DNA from: Hydnum rufescens UP504
Taxonomy: Eukaryota; Basidiomycota; Agaricomycetes; Cantharellales; Hydnaceae
Length of the DNA: 64,000 nt
Direction: 5' to 3'
NCBI GenBank assembly: GCA_014904985.1
Contig: MU128982.1
Location: 177,560 to 241,559, forward strand
Positions 1 to 9,712 of this stretch are shown here, piece after piece. Made by a program: the position numbers and the translations under genes. The number at the start of each line of letters is the position of its first letter. Position 1 is the stretch's first letter. The notes beneath the pieces are model-generated. The model was not told the DNA's origin and ran no database searches. It saw only the letters and a program-made list of their open reading frames with translations.

Positions 1-7
1 GGAGATT

Positions 8-96
8 ATTATTCTCTCTACTAATGGGTACTTGGATACTAGGGTACAATGATCCTCAGGGAGCACCTTGAAGTACCCATTAGTAGAGAGAATAAT
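8..96. repeat. 26-bp perfect inverted repeat (hairpin)
   Basis: Positions 8-33 and 71-96 are exact reverse complements (arm starts ATTATTCTCTCTACTAATGG) separated by a 37-nt loop. A weaker complement extends the stem to about position 1. It lies just upstream of a TATA-like motif at about 120, so it may belong to the U3 part of an LTR-like element. Confidence 0.85.
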
Positions 97-220
97 AGTA
101 TCTCAAACAAGGAGAAGAGTATAAAAGGGAATAAGAGAATCAGTCTTGCTTAGTTGTGTGAAGTATAGTGGATAGTTGTAGAACCCTCAGAGTAGGAGTT
201 GCTAGACATCCATTCTTGAA

Positions 221-396
221 GTTGTGTGTTTGAATCCTGAGTCTTGCAGTTGTGTCTTGAAGTGTCTTGGAAGTGTCTTAAGGTCTTGTGTTTGAATCTT
301 GGTGTCTTGCTATCCACATTTTGGAGTATCTGAAGGTCCTGTGTTCAAATCTTGTGCTGAGCATATATCTTGGAGTCTTGTGTTCGAGTCCTGAGG
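221..396 (+). repeat. Four imperfect repeats resembling a Pol III B-box
   Basis: A motif close to GTCTTGTGTTYGAATCYTG recurs at 221-240, 282-300, 335-354 and 373-394. The core GTTCRARTCC resembles the tRNA T-arm/B-box, but no cloverleaf can be folded around any copy, so this is recorded only as a short degenerate repeat inside the LTR-like sequence. Confidence 0.5.
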
Positions 397-563
397 TCAA
401 ACCAACAACAAAACTAGTACAAAATAACAGTTGAGTGGCACATAACCCATCAAAACTGATCTGTCCTCATCTGATACATTCTAAACAAAACACCTTATAA
501 CATTTCAACTGATCAAAACAAATAAAGCCCATTAGGTCTCTTCTATACTGGTCGAAATCAACA

Positions 564-767
564 GTGAACTCAAATATCGAAATTGCAGAAATCATTGACA
601 GCAAAATCAATTGTCACCCCTGTGGTAATGGCTTAGTCTATCACATACAATGGTCCAGCTATGAGCATACCAATGATGAGTTCAGCTGGCTCCCAGCTGC
701 AGAACTTGCAAATGCTCAAGAAGCAATACCGGACTTTCATCATTCACACCCTGAAAAACCAGGATGA
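564..767 (+). pseudogene. Chromodomain tail of a Ty3/gypsy integrase
   Basis: The 67-residue open frame ends with the chromodomain pattern found at the C-terminus of chromovirus integrases: a basic/aromatic strand (YHIQWSSY), a Trp-containing turn (FSWLPAAEL) and the closing helix NAQEAIPDFHHSHP followed by a stop. Family knowledge: this domain steers integration to particular chromatin. No protease, reverse transcriptase or integrase core precedes it in the window, so it is a 3' remnant of an element entering from the left, or a solitary decayed piece. Its first methionine is not a real start; the domain would be read through from upstream. Confidence 0.7.
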
Positions 768-823
768 GAAGTATTCAACTTGGCAGTATAAAACTAGTGA
801 CAATCATGACATCGCACTTTCAT

Positions 824-1000
824 GACCATTTCTCTCTCTCTTCACATCTCTCTCTTCCTCTCTCCACACATCTCTCTATCTCTCTTCCTCTCTCCACATT
901 TCCCTCTCTCTCGCTGTTCCTCTCTTCACATGTCTCTCTCACCTTCAGCATTTCTCTTCTTTTCTTTCTTTTTCCCTTTTTCTTCCTTCTTAACCTCTGA
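824..1000 (+). repeat. CT-rich low-complexity tract
   Basis: Polypyrimidine sequence built from TCTCTCT runs and a loosely repeated TCCTCTCTCCACAT unit. The overlapping Ser/Leu/Phe-rich open frames here follow from the repeat and are not genes. Confidence 0.85.
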
Positions 1001-1062
1001 ACTCCAGTTTACTCTCAGACATCAGAAGATAAAATGAATATTTTATTATTTTATTCATCATC

Positions 1063-2167
1063 CTTTAAATCTTGCTGCTCCCTTGTGATCTCCCGCCCCA
1101 CCTCAGCATAAGCTGTGACATCCTCCCATTGCTGTTGCACACTGTGTGACACTCGCCCATGACTTCACCACAGCTAACCCCCACTCCAACTCCCACACCC
1201 TCACCTCCTCTATCTCCACCACCATGGATGCCTCCGCAGCTGTCCATCATGTGAGAACCATGCATTGCGCCAACTCAGGTGTTGGGTCATCAGCCCATGT
1301 CTCCTCCATATGTTTCAGGAGTGCCTTGACCTGCTGGATCAAGTCGCCCACAGAAAGCCCAGGTGCAACCCCAGGCACCCCCCCAGGCACCCCCCCAGGC
1401 ACCTCCTCCTCACCCTCACCCCCATCTGCATGAGAGGGCAAACCCTTCGACTCAGGTGATGCAACGCATCATTTCCTGGAAGCCCACAAAGGCTCCTCAT
1501 CACCCTCAGCACCCCACTTCAAGTGCCGATGGTTCACCAGCACCAGGGAGCACTTCTTGTTCTGCTTGGTGCACGCCTGACAGCAGAATTGGGGACTGGA
1601 CACACACAGAGGCTCTTCCCCCTTCTTACCACCTGCCACCCACTGAGCATGCACAGATGTGCACCAATCACACTAAACACCCATGTTAGTGACACTGTGA
1701 CTTCAAAAAAAATTTTACTCACCATTGACAACCCCTCATCATCACTCAAAACCATAGGCGCATCTTTCAATCACCCCTGCACCTCCGCCTTGGCTGCATG
1801 CTGAGCAGCTTCCTCACACCTCACCTCAGCATCAAGACAATGCACCTCTTCCAACATGACCATCACCACCTCCTCTTGGGAACATCAAATGCCCACATCT
1901 GTTCTCGATCCATTCAACATGCAGACACCAACCCACAAGTTCCACCCCCATCTCAGGCACAAGAGGTGAAACCTCAGGCATCTGACCCTGCAGATGTACC
2001 TGCCACTTTACCACAAATCAGCACAACTCACAGAAAACAGAAAAGTTTTCCTCACTCACCTCCCACTTTGCCAACTTGACCTTTGTGGTCACAACTGCCT
2101 CCTCAGTCTGGAGGATCTCCATCACCACCTTCATCTTGATCAAAGCAAGGATGGCTTCATCAGCCAT
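1063..2167 (-). pseudogene. Decayed coiled-coil / Cys-motif gene of repeat origin
   Basis: Reading the minus strand from an ATG at 2167 gives MADEAILALIKMKVVMEIL and a helical segment ending at a plausible GTGAGT donor near 2060. Further down are a Glu/Ala-rich helical stretch (VVMVMLEEVHCLDAEV, about 1870-1780), a C-x2-C-x6-C motif (CCQACTKQNKKC, about 1590-1550) and a Pro/Gly-rich tail with a helix near 1247-1350. Stops and frame changes interrupt the pieces. The layout (coiled coil, then a half zinc-cluster motif) is common among uncharacterised repeat-associated proteins of mushrooms. I cannot assign a function, and the surrounding DNA is all repeats. Confidence 0.4.
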
Positions 2168-2194
2168 ATCAATGATGATGGTACGGTGTGGAAG

Positions 2195-2866
2195 ATAAAA
2201 ACATCCAGTATCAGAAAATACAAATATCCATTGATCCCAGCCATTGGAATGATCATGTGACCTATTACGAAATTAATTACAGCTATGCATGAAAACAGAG
2301 TTTGTTGATTACTCCATCAGTTTTGATCGGAGAGGTACTCCATATAACTCTCAGAAAGCCACGATTCACACCTTTCGAATGGTACCAAACACAAGTCGAA
2401 CAGACCAAAAATGCACTCTCCAGACCAATATTACTGTCAAAATCCGGAATTTCCAGTAAAAAAACGAATTCCTCCATCAGTTCACATCCAATCCTCTTAA
2501 ATAACCTCGCCTAGAAAGATATAAAAAATCCGCATCCAATGGTACTAAGCGCGCGAAGAACAGATCAAAACTGAACTCTACAGAACAATATTACTATCAG
2601 AATCAACACCCATCAGTAAAAAACAATTTCTCTGTCAGTTTACACCGGATCTGCTCATAACCACCACGCCCAGAAAGCTGTTAAAAATACACATCTGAAT
2701 GATACCAAGAACGTCTATTACAGATGCAAACTGTTGTTTCTGCATCGAAATCCCATCCCATGCACTTGTCCCCATTATCAACCAGCAACAAAAACATCTT
2801 AACCACTGGACTACAAACAAATTAATCTCCAAGAACTCGGAAATATCCTTTGATTTCATCTCCCAT
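2195..2866 (+). repeat. Flank shared in inverted orientation with 6170-6860
   Basis: From about 2195 (GGAAGATAAAAACATCCAGTA) to the LTR-like copy at 2867 this stretch is the diverged reverse complement of about 6170-6860. It includes three loosely tandem units of about 159 nt, starting near 2354, 2512 and 2671, each with AGAAAGC/AT, ATGGTACCAA, GAACAGATCAAAA and CAATATTACT motifs. No coding sequence is convincing. The shared flank means that copies A and C were duplicated together with neighbouring DNA, or that this is internal sequence of the same element. Confidence 0.75.
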
Positions 2867-3766
2867 TGCCACAAATAACTTCTAGAACCTCACAGATAAG
2901 AAAGATAACACCTCCTTGACTACCCTTTTGTTCTGTTTATGAATGACTCACTTATCCTGCAACCACTTATGAAAGATAACACCTTCTTAGCAACCCTTTA
3001 TTCTGTTTATGAATGACTCACCTCCTTACAACCACTTATGAATGACTCACTTATCATGCAACCACCTTATGAATGACTCACCCTCCTTGACAACCCTATT
3101 GTTCTCACATATGACTCACCTAGGAGTGAGTCATATTCTTTAAACACAGCCACCTTCAGAAAGGTATAAAAGCTGGTAGATTTTCCTGTATCCCCCCATC
3201 TTCTCACTACTGGAATATACTACTGTCTACAAATCTGCTTGCATCTGAAGAGAGTACTGATCTAAAGCCATCTGGAGCTAAGTCATATACAAGGACTAAG
3301 TCACTGGAAGCCCTCTACACGAAAATACTGAGCCAAGGATAGTTGCAGGACCTAAGGTTAGAGTTGCTGGACATCCAAGGAAAGGTGAGTGATAACAAAG
3401 TCTAAGTCAGAAGAAGAGAGAAACACATTGACATACTAAATCAAGCTTAAACTAGTCTAGAGCCCTCTTTAGAATCCGCATTTTGACCAGGAGGACACAA
3501 ATAGGTACACACAAATAGCAGTAAACAGTTCAATACAATACATATAAGCCTTTCACAAGCATCCCACGATATATCATTGACTATAGCTAGTCCATACCAT
3601 CACCTTACCATCACAGAATACCATACACAACTTGTTAGAGAGTGATCAACCATCAGAGCAAACCAGCCCATTGAATAAAAACAGAAATACAGTCTCCCAT
3701 CTACACACTGGCTGAACCAGAGTTTGATTTGACAGTCATCAGAGCTCCCAATCCTTCTTCTATAAT
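2867..3766 (+). mobile_element. LTR-like copy A (type 1, plus)
   Basis: It begins TGCCACAAATAAC and ends near CCTTCTTCTATAA, matching in reverse orientation the copy at 7596-8468, which has clean TG and CA ends. Internal landmarks in order are TGACTCA repeats (2944-3133), TATAAAA (3165-3171), GGATAGTTGCAGGACC, GTTGCTGGACATCCAAGG (about 3361), a TGACCAGGAGGA block (about 3484) and the shared end. No reading frame encodes transposon proteins. No target-site duplication is visible. Confidence 0.65.
2944..3133 (+). promoter_or_regulatory. Six TGACTCA (Gcn4/AP-1-type) sites upstream of a TATA box
   Basis: TGACTCA occurs at 2944, 3014, 3043, 3074 and 3112, and as TGAGTCA at 3127. The last two form a palindrome (TATGACTCAC, 6-nt spacer, GTGAGTCATA). 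The nearest TATAAAA is at 3165. TGACTCA is the known binding sequence of fungal Gcn4/CPC1-type bZIP activators, so this resembles a stress-responsive LTR promoter; binding itself is inferred. Confidence 0.6.
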
Positions 3767-3954
3767 GGCCAAATGAACCCCCCTCCACAAGCAACAGCCC
3801 ACTGAGCATGGCCCGCAAAAGACCCCATGCTGAACAAGAATGAATGGCCAAACGAACCCCCCTCTGCAAAGCAACAGCCCACTGAGCATGGCCCACTAAA
3901 GACCTTGCGCCGAATGAGACCCCACAAATAACGAAAACCAAACCCAATGAAGAC

Positions 3955-4440
3955 AAAACAACCTGGTGCCAAGAACCCACTGAGCCACACCTGCTTTGGT
4001 GGGTGTGGTGATTTGTAAGGTAAGTATTTCAACTTAGAAGTACAACTGCGCAAAAGGAGCAGCACAGGCTGCTCCTTTTGCATGCCTTTTCTTTTTTTTG
4101 CTAATGTATTGTTCATTATTCAAGGTCCCCATGGCCCACACCAATCCCCCTCCCCCCAGACTTGAATACTGTTAATGAAGACCTGCAAACAACCTCGTGC
4201 CAAACAAGTCCCCCGCACATGATGAAAACCACACCCAATGAAGCCATGAAATGACACAATGCTGAGAACCCACACAAGCCACACCTGCTTTGGTGGGTGT
4301 GGTGATTTTTTAAGGTAAGTATTTCATGCTAGAAGTACGATCATGCAAAAGGAGCAGCACGGGCTGCTCCTTTTGCATGACTTTTCTTGTCTTCACTAAC
4401 ATACTGTTTATTACTCTAGGTATTCTTCTGACCCCATGGC
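3955..4440 (+). repeat. Two direct repeats, each with a GC-rich hairpin
   Basis: About 3965-4115 and 4262-4415 share AGCCACACCTGCTTTGGTGG, AAGGTAAGTATTTCA, AGAAGTAC and a stem of GCAAAAGGAGCAGC with its complement. Exact stems are 4050-4063/4068-4081 (14 bp, ACAG loop) and 4341-4358/4363-4380 (18 bp, ACGG loop). T-rich sequence follows each hairpin. The open frames reading through here on both strands are by-products of the repeat. Confidence 0.8.
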
Positions 4441-5221
4441 CTGCACCTACCCCCAACCAATCCCCCTCCACCCAGTCCCAAAACCTGCATGAACACAAGC
4501 CACCATCTGCAAATCCACTGACCAAAAACCCACGACCCCACTGAATAAAAACCTGCGACCCCACCAAATATAAACATACAACCCCATTGAATACCAGAAG
4601 AGGGAGGGGGGGATAAGCTGTATAATAGTATAATAATAATAAATGAATAATTATGTGTTGTAATCTGGGGGGCAGGGGGATCAATCTGTATAATAGTATA
4701 ATTATTATTATGTGTAATAATGAGAACAAACAATAATAAATAAACAATCCCAATTGCTGATAAGCCTGTATAGCCCACTCACCCATTCAGGGACATTCCC
4801 AGGCCTGCTGGAGCCCACCCCCATGATTTTATTTCCCAGTTCCCTTGCTGCAGTCTAAGGTGGGAGGAAGGGGCCCCTGGGGGCCCCTGCCTGAACCACA
4901 GAAATCAGGTTAGCTGGCCCCAGGGCCCCAGCATCAAAACCTCTAGTTAGACTATATAAATGCAAGGCTCGTAATATCTAACTAGACCTACATTTGTGGC
5001 TGACTGAGTTGGGAAGATGAGGAATAGTGAGGCAAGAAGTTATCATAAAACCCTGGAAGTGGGTGTGTTGAAAAGCTGTGATTTGGGTGCACAGAATGCA
5101 CCCACACACAGCCTGAACAACAACACCTAGCCCCCAGGGGGGGGCACATGAACCCAAAAGGGAAGATTGAGGATAGTGCAATGGAAAGTGGTTGGTTCGT
5201 GGTGTGAATGTGCTTGACGGT
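4441..5221. other. Intergenic repeat DNA, no gene seen
   Basis: It contains an AT-rich stretch (4617-4745) with two copies of CTGTATAATAGTATAAT flanking purine-rich GGGG-containing segments, then GGCCCC-rich sequence at 4875-4930. No coding or RNA gene is supported. Confidence 0.6.
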
Positions 5222-6165
5222 ATAGAAGAAGGGTTGGGAGCTCCAATGACTGTCAAATCAAAATCTGGCTCAGCCAGTGTGTAGATGGGAGACTGTGTTT
5301 CTGTTTATTCAAATGGGTTGGTTCACTTCAATGGTTGATCACTCTCTGCAAGATATGTATGTGTTTATTGGAGAATGGAATGTGATATGGACTAGCAATA
5401 GTCAATGATATATCATAGATGCTTATAGGAAGGCTTATATGTCATATGGAATGCTTATAGAAAGGCTTATATGTGGAGGATGCTTATGGAAAGGCTTATA
5501 TGTGTTTGTGTTGTGTTTGTTCATTTACTGATATTTGTGTGTCCTTGTTTACATCCTCCTGGTCAAAATGCGGATATCTGTGGGCTATAGAATGGTCAGT
5601 GCTTGGTTAGTTTGGTTAGTATGCTTCAATCTTCTTTCCTGACTTGTATTTCATTATGCTTACTTTTTCCTTGGATGTCCAGCAACTCTAACCTTAGGTT
5701 CTGCAACTATCCTTGGCTTCAGTATTTCATGTAGATAGCTTCCAGTAGCTTGGCCTCGACAACCTTGAAGATGACTTAGCTCCAGATGGCTTTAGATAGA
5801 CAGTTCTCTAGATTATAAGCAGAATGGTAGACAGTAGTTGACAGTGGTTGATTTCCAGAGTGAGGAGATGGGGGGGAACAAGAAAATCTGCTAGCTTATA
5901 TACCTATCTGAAGGTGGCTGTGCATGGAGCAAGAACAAAAGAGTAATAAAGCTATGAGATCATAGTGATGTCATGGGGGAGTCATAGTGGAGTAGAACAA
6001 AAAAGCAATAAAGAAATGATGTCATAATGCGGTCATAGCTGAGTCATCCATAGAGTGTGATGTCATAGTGATGTCATTCATAAAGAGAACAAAAGGATTC
6101 ATAAAGGAAATGATGTCACTAGTTTGCTGAGCTTGTGGAGTAGTTGGAGTATAATGTCACTGACC
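5222..6165 (-). mobile_element. LTR-like copy C (type 2, minus)
   Basis: Reverse-complement relative of copy A: it starts TATAGAAGAAGGGTTGGGAG and contains, in reverse order, the TGGTCAAAATGCGGAT block (5570), CCTTGGATGTCCAGCAAC (5672) and the cap-proximal region. Upstream of its TATA it carries GTCATAGTGATGTCAT-type repeats instead of the TGACTCA array, which defines type 2. The matching plus-strand copy is at 8880-9712. Confidence 0.65.
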
Positions 6166-6169
6166 ATGT

Positions 6170-6860
6170 GGGGCATTCTGGGAGGCGAAATGAAGGGATA
6201 TCTCTGGGTTCTGGAGATTAATTTGAGCATAGTCCAATGGTTAAGGTCTTTTGTTGCTGGTTGAGAATGGGGACAAGTGCATGGGATGGGATTTGATGCA
6301 GAAACAGCAGTTTGCATCCGCAATAGACGTTCTTGGTATCATTCGATGCGGATTTCTAACAGCTTTCTGGGCGCGGTGGTTCCGAGAAGATTGGATGCAA
6401 ACTGACAGAGGAATTCGTTTTTTACTGATGGGTATTGATTTTAATAGTAATATTGTTCTATAGAGTTCAGTTTTGATCTGTTCTTCAAGCACTTGGTACC
6501 GTTGGATGCGGATTTTGTATATCTTTCCAGGCATGGTTGTTTCGAGAGGATTGAATGCAGACTGATGGAGATATTCGTTTTTTACTGGAAATCTCGGATT
6601 TTGATAGTAAAATTGGCCTGGAGAGTGCAGTTTTGGTCTGTTTGACTTGTGTTTGGTACTGTTAGAAAGCTGTGAATTGTAGCTCTCTAAGCATTATATG
6701 GGCGTACCTCTCCGATCAAAACTGACAGAGTTATAGAATGAATTTGGTTTCTGTGCGTAGCTGTAATTAATTTCATAATTGGTCATGTGATCATCCAATG
6801 GCTGGAAGTAGTGTAATTTTGCATTTTCTGATACTGGATGTTTTTATCTTCCACAATAAA
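6170..6860 (-). repeat. Inverted copy of the 2195-2866 flank
   Basis: Reverse-complement match to 2195-2866, including the three ~159-nt sub-units and the terminal TACTGGATGTTTTTATCTTCC. Open frames here (for example 6251-6463) mirror frames in the other copy and contain no recognisable domain. Confidence 0.75.
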
Positions 6861-6871
6861 TAAGTTTTTTC

Positions 6872-6946
6872 AGGTTATGGTTCAGGTTTTGCCCAAATGG
6901 GGCAAAACCTGACCTGAACCTGACTTTGGCAACCATAGGTGTATTG
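6872..6946. repeat. Small palindrome with (A)GGTTCAGGTT ends
   Basis: GGTTCAGGTTTTGCCC is followed after four bases by GGGGCAAAACCTGACCTGAACC, a compact hairpin. The right side continues GACTTTGGCAACCATAG, which also ends the large foldback at 8470-8880 (GACTTCAGCAACCATAG). It therefore looks like a small member of the same foldback family. Confidence 0.7.
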
Positions 6947-7595
6947 AGTTTCAGGATAATGAGTAATTGAGATCAAGAATACTGTTAAGGGTCATTCATA
7001 GTTCAGGGAGGTGTTAAGGGTTGTACTCAAGATGAGAGGTACAATTACATAATCGAGTCAAATGCAAGGAAATGCCTTAAGGTGATTGACGAGAGGATTG
7101 CAAAGCAGGAATTACATAAGGTCATGAGAGATGAGTATGTACAAGGAAGACCGGCTTCTTGAGAGTTAATATGTGAAGGTTTAAAGATGAGAGTCATGAA
7201 TGATAACTGAGATTGTGAAAGGACAATTCAATTGGTTGACAATATATTCTTGATGTTCTAAAGAGTGAGTGTACATCAAGTAACTACTTATACTTCTAGA
7301 GATCAAAAGGGTTTATGAATAAAGGGATGTTGAATAAAGGAGGGATGTATATAATAGGAAATGCTGAAAGAGGAAGGCACAATGGTGGTGAGGGGGAAGG
7401 TCACATGATGATGCAATAGGCTTGGTTATTCATACATAAGTGAGGTTATGAGTATGACTCGTAACAGTACCCCCTTTGAGCGTGAAGCCCTCAAAGCACA
7501 TAACTTGAGTTTTACAAGGTGGATGTTTTGGTGGTTTTGGTGGTTGCCATGATGGTTACTATAAAGGATGGGTTTGTTGCAATTGTTTCTGATTC
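6947..7595. other. No gene seen
   Basis: AT-rich sequence without a sustained reading frame or an RNA gene. A GTAACAGTACCCCC motif lies at about 7461. Nothing else can be supported. Confidence 0.5.
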
Positions 7596-8468
7596 TGTTA
7601 TAGAAGAAGGATTGGGAGCTCTGATGACTGTCAAATCAAACTCTGGTTCAGCCAGTGTGTAGATGGGAGACTGTATTTCTGTTTTTATTCAATGGGCTGG
7701 TTCGCTCTGATGGTTGATCACTCTCTAACAAGTTGTGTATGGTATTCAGTGGAGGATAAGATTGTGGTATGGACTAGCTATAGTCAATGATATATCAAGG
7801 GATGCTTGTGGAAGGCTTATATGTGTGTATTGAACTGTTTACTGCTATTTGTGTGTACCTATTTGTGTCCTCCTGGTCAAAATGCAGATTCTAAAGAGGG
7901 CTCTAGACTAGTTTAAGCTTGATTTAGTATGTCAATGTGTTTCTCTCTTCTTCTGACTTACTGTAACTTGTTATCACTCACCTTTCCTTGGATGTCCAGC
8001 AACTCTAACCTTAGGTCCTGCAACTATCCTTGGCTCAGTATTTCATGTAGAGGGCTTCCAGTGACTTAGTCCTTGTATATGACTTAGCTCAGATGGCTTT
8101 AGATCAGTACTCTCTTCAGATGCAAGCAGATTTTGTAGACAGTAGTATATTCCAGTAGTGAGAAGATGGGGGGATACAGGAAAATCTACCAGCTTTTATA
8201 CCTTTCTGAAGGTGGCTGTGTTTAAAGAATATGACTCACTCCAGGTGAGTCATATGTGAGAACAATAGGGTTGTCAAGGAGGGTGAGTCATTCATAAGGT
8301 GGTTGCATGATAGGTGAGTCATTCATAAACAGAACAAAAGGTTGCTAAGAAGGTGTTATCTTTCATAAAGTGGTTGCAAGGAAGTGAGTCATTCATAAAC
8401 AGAACAAAAGGGTAGTCAAGGAGGTGTTATCTTTCTTATCTGTGAGGTTCTAGAAGTTATTTGTGGCA
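7596..8468 (-). mobile_element. LTR-like copy B (type 1, minus)
   Basis: It starts TGTTATAGAAGAAGG and ends GTTATTTGTGGCA, giving the TG...CA termini expected of an LTR with short inverted ends. It is the reverse complement of copy A throughout, with TGACTCA/TGAGTCA sites at 8230-8400 and TTTTATACC at about 8196 (its TATA on the minus strand). It abuts the large foldback. No target duplication is apparent. Confidence 0.7.
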
Positions 8469-8469
8469 A

Positions 8470-8880
8470 GTTAGGTTCAGGTCAGGTTCAGGTTTAACCC
8501 AGGTTCAAACCTGAAATCATGAGCCCCTTCAGACATGAGAAATATCTGAGCTGAACACTGATTTTAACCATAATCCAGAATGAGTCATCAATTCTGGCAA
8601 GTTCCAGAGTTATGTAAGGAGGTTCCTTGGTGGAGAAATAGGTAACTTCAGTTCAAAGTAACCTATTTCTCCACCAAGGAACCTGCTTACATAACTCTGG
8701 AACTTGCCAAAATTGATGACTCATTCTGGATTATGGTTAAAATCAGTGTTCAGCTCAGATATTTCTCATGTCTGAAGGGGCTCATGATTTCAGGTTTGAA
8801 CCTGGTTAAACTGAACTGACAGGTCAGGTTCAGGTTTGAACTCAGGTTTCCAGGGTTTGTAACCTGACTTCAGCAACCAT
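8470..8880. mobile_element. Large foldback element
   Basis: Two arms of about 165 nt (roughly 8475-8640 and 8655-8820) are near-perfect reverse complements around a short loop (CTTCAGTTCAAA). Landmarks are CCTATTTCTCCACCAAGGAAC in the right arm and its complement in the left. The outer parts carry CAGGTTCAGGTT repeats. There is no coding capacity. This fits a non-autonomous foldback/MITE element; the mobilising enzyme is unknown. Confidence 0.75.
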
Positions 8881-9712
8881 AGCTCCTACCACTCCACAAG
8901 CTCAGCAAATTGGTGACATCACTATGACCTCACACTTTATGGATGACTCAGCTATGACTGCATTATGACATCATTTTTTTGTTACACTTTTGTTCTACTC
9001 CACTATGACCTCATAGCTTTATTACTCTTTTGTTCTTGCTCCATGCACAGCCACCTTCAGAAAGGTATATAAGCTAGTAGATTTTCTTGTATCCCCCCAT
9101 CTCCTCACTGTAGAAATCAACCACTGTCAACCACTGTCAACTTTTCTGCTTATATCTAAAGAACAGTCTATCTAAAGCCATCTGGAGCTAAGTCATCTTC
9201 AAGGTTGTTGAGACCAAGCTACTGGAGGCCCTCTACATGAAATACTAAAGCCAAGGATAGTTGCAGGACCTAAGGTTAGAGTTGCTGGACATCCAAGGAA
9301 AAGTAAGCATAACAAAATACAAGTCAAGTTCTGAAGAAAGAAGAAGAGAAACATACTAGCAAGACTAACCAAGCACTGACCAGTTTAGAATTTACAGATA
9401 TCTGCATTTTGACCAGGAAGATGTAAACAAGAACACACAAATTTCAGTAAACAAGTCAACACAACATGTACAACATATAAGCCTTTCTACAAGCCTTCCA
9501 TAAGCATCCCACAATATATCATTGACCACAGCTAGTCCATATCACATCTCTATTCTCCACTGAACACCATACACATCTTGCAGAGAGTGATCAACCATTG
9601 AAGCAAACCAACTCATTGAGTAACACCAGAAATACAGTCTCCTATCCACACACTGGCTGAACCAGATTTTGATTTGACAGTCATCAGAGCCCCCAAACCT
9701 TCTTCTATAACA
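8880..9712 (+). mobile_element. LTR-like copy D (type 2, plus)
   Basis: It opens with CCACTCCACAAGCTCAGCAAA and TGACATCACTATGACCTCAC, has TATATAA near 9065, the conserved GGATAGTTGCAGGACC and GTTGCTGGACATCCAAGG blocks (9256-9300), and ends CCTTCTTCTATAACA at about 9712. It pairs with copy C in opposite orientation. The 3' end of a minus-strand frame (9542-10081) runs into it. Confidence 0.65.

Larger units (their letters stand above)
1..420 (+). mobile_element. LTR-like remnant with TATA box
   Basis: A TATAAAA motif at about 120-126 is followed by GATAGTTGTAG and, at about 199, GTTGCTAGACATCC. The same order (TATAAAA, GGATAGTTGCAG, GTTGCTGGACATCC) occurs in the four LTR-like copies at 2.9, 5.2, 7.6 and 8.9 kb, so this is probably a divergent relative. 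Neither TG/CA ends nor a target duplication can be assigned because the left side is cut by the window. Confidence 0.5.

Noticed and set aside
764..1037. Ser/Leu-rich open frames 764-1000 and 822-1037
   Set aside because: They translate a polypyrimidine tract in two frames and have no start context or conserved motif.
3600..4786. Minus-strand open frames of 118-158 residues in the 3.6-4.8 kb repeats
   Set aside because: They run through LTR-like and hairpin repeats, and copies in other places are not open in the same frame.
7596..8468. CRISPR-like interpretation of the regularly spaced TGACTCA and CATAAACAGAACAAAAG repeats
   Set aside because: Spacing is irregular, repeats are too short, and the genome is eukaryotic; LTR enhancer repeats explain them.
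5222..8468. Copies C and B as the two LTRs of one minus-strand retrotransposon
   Set aside because: They belong to different subtypes and have only about 1.4 kb between them without gag or pol.
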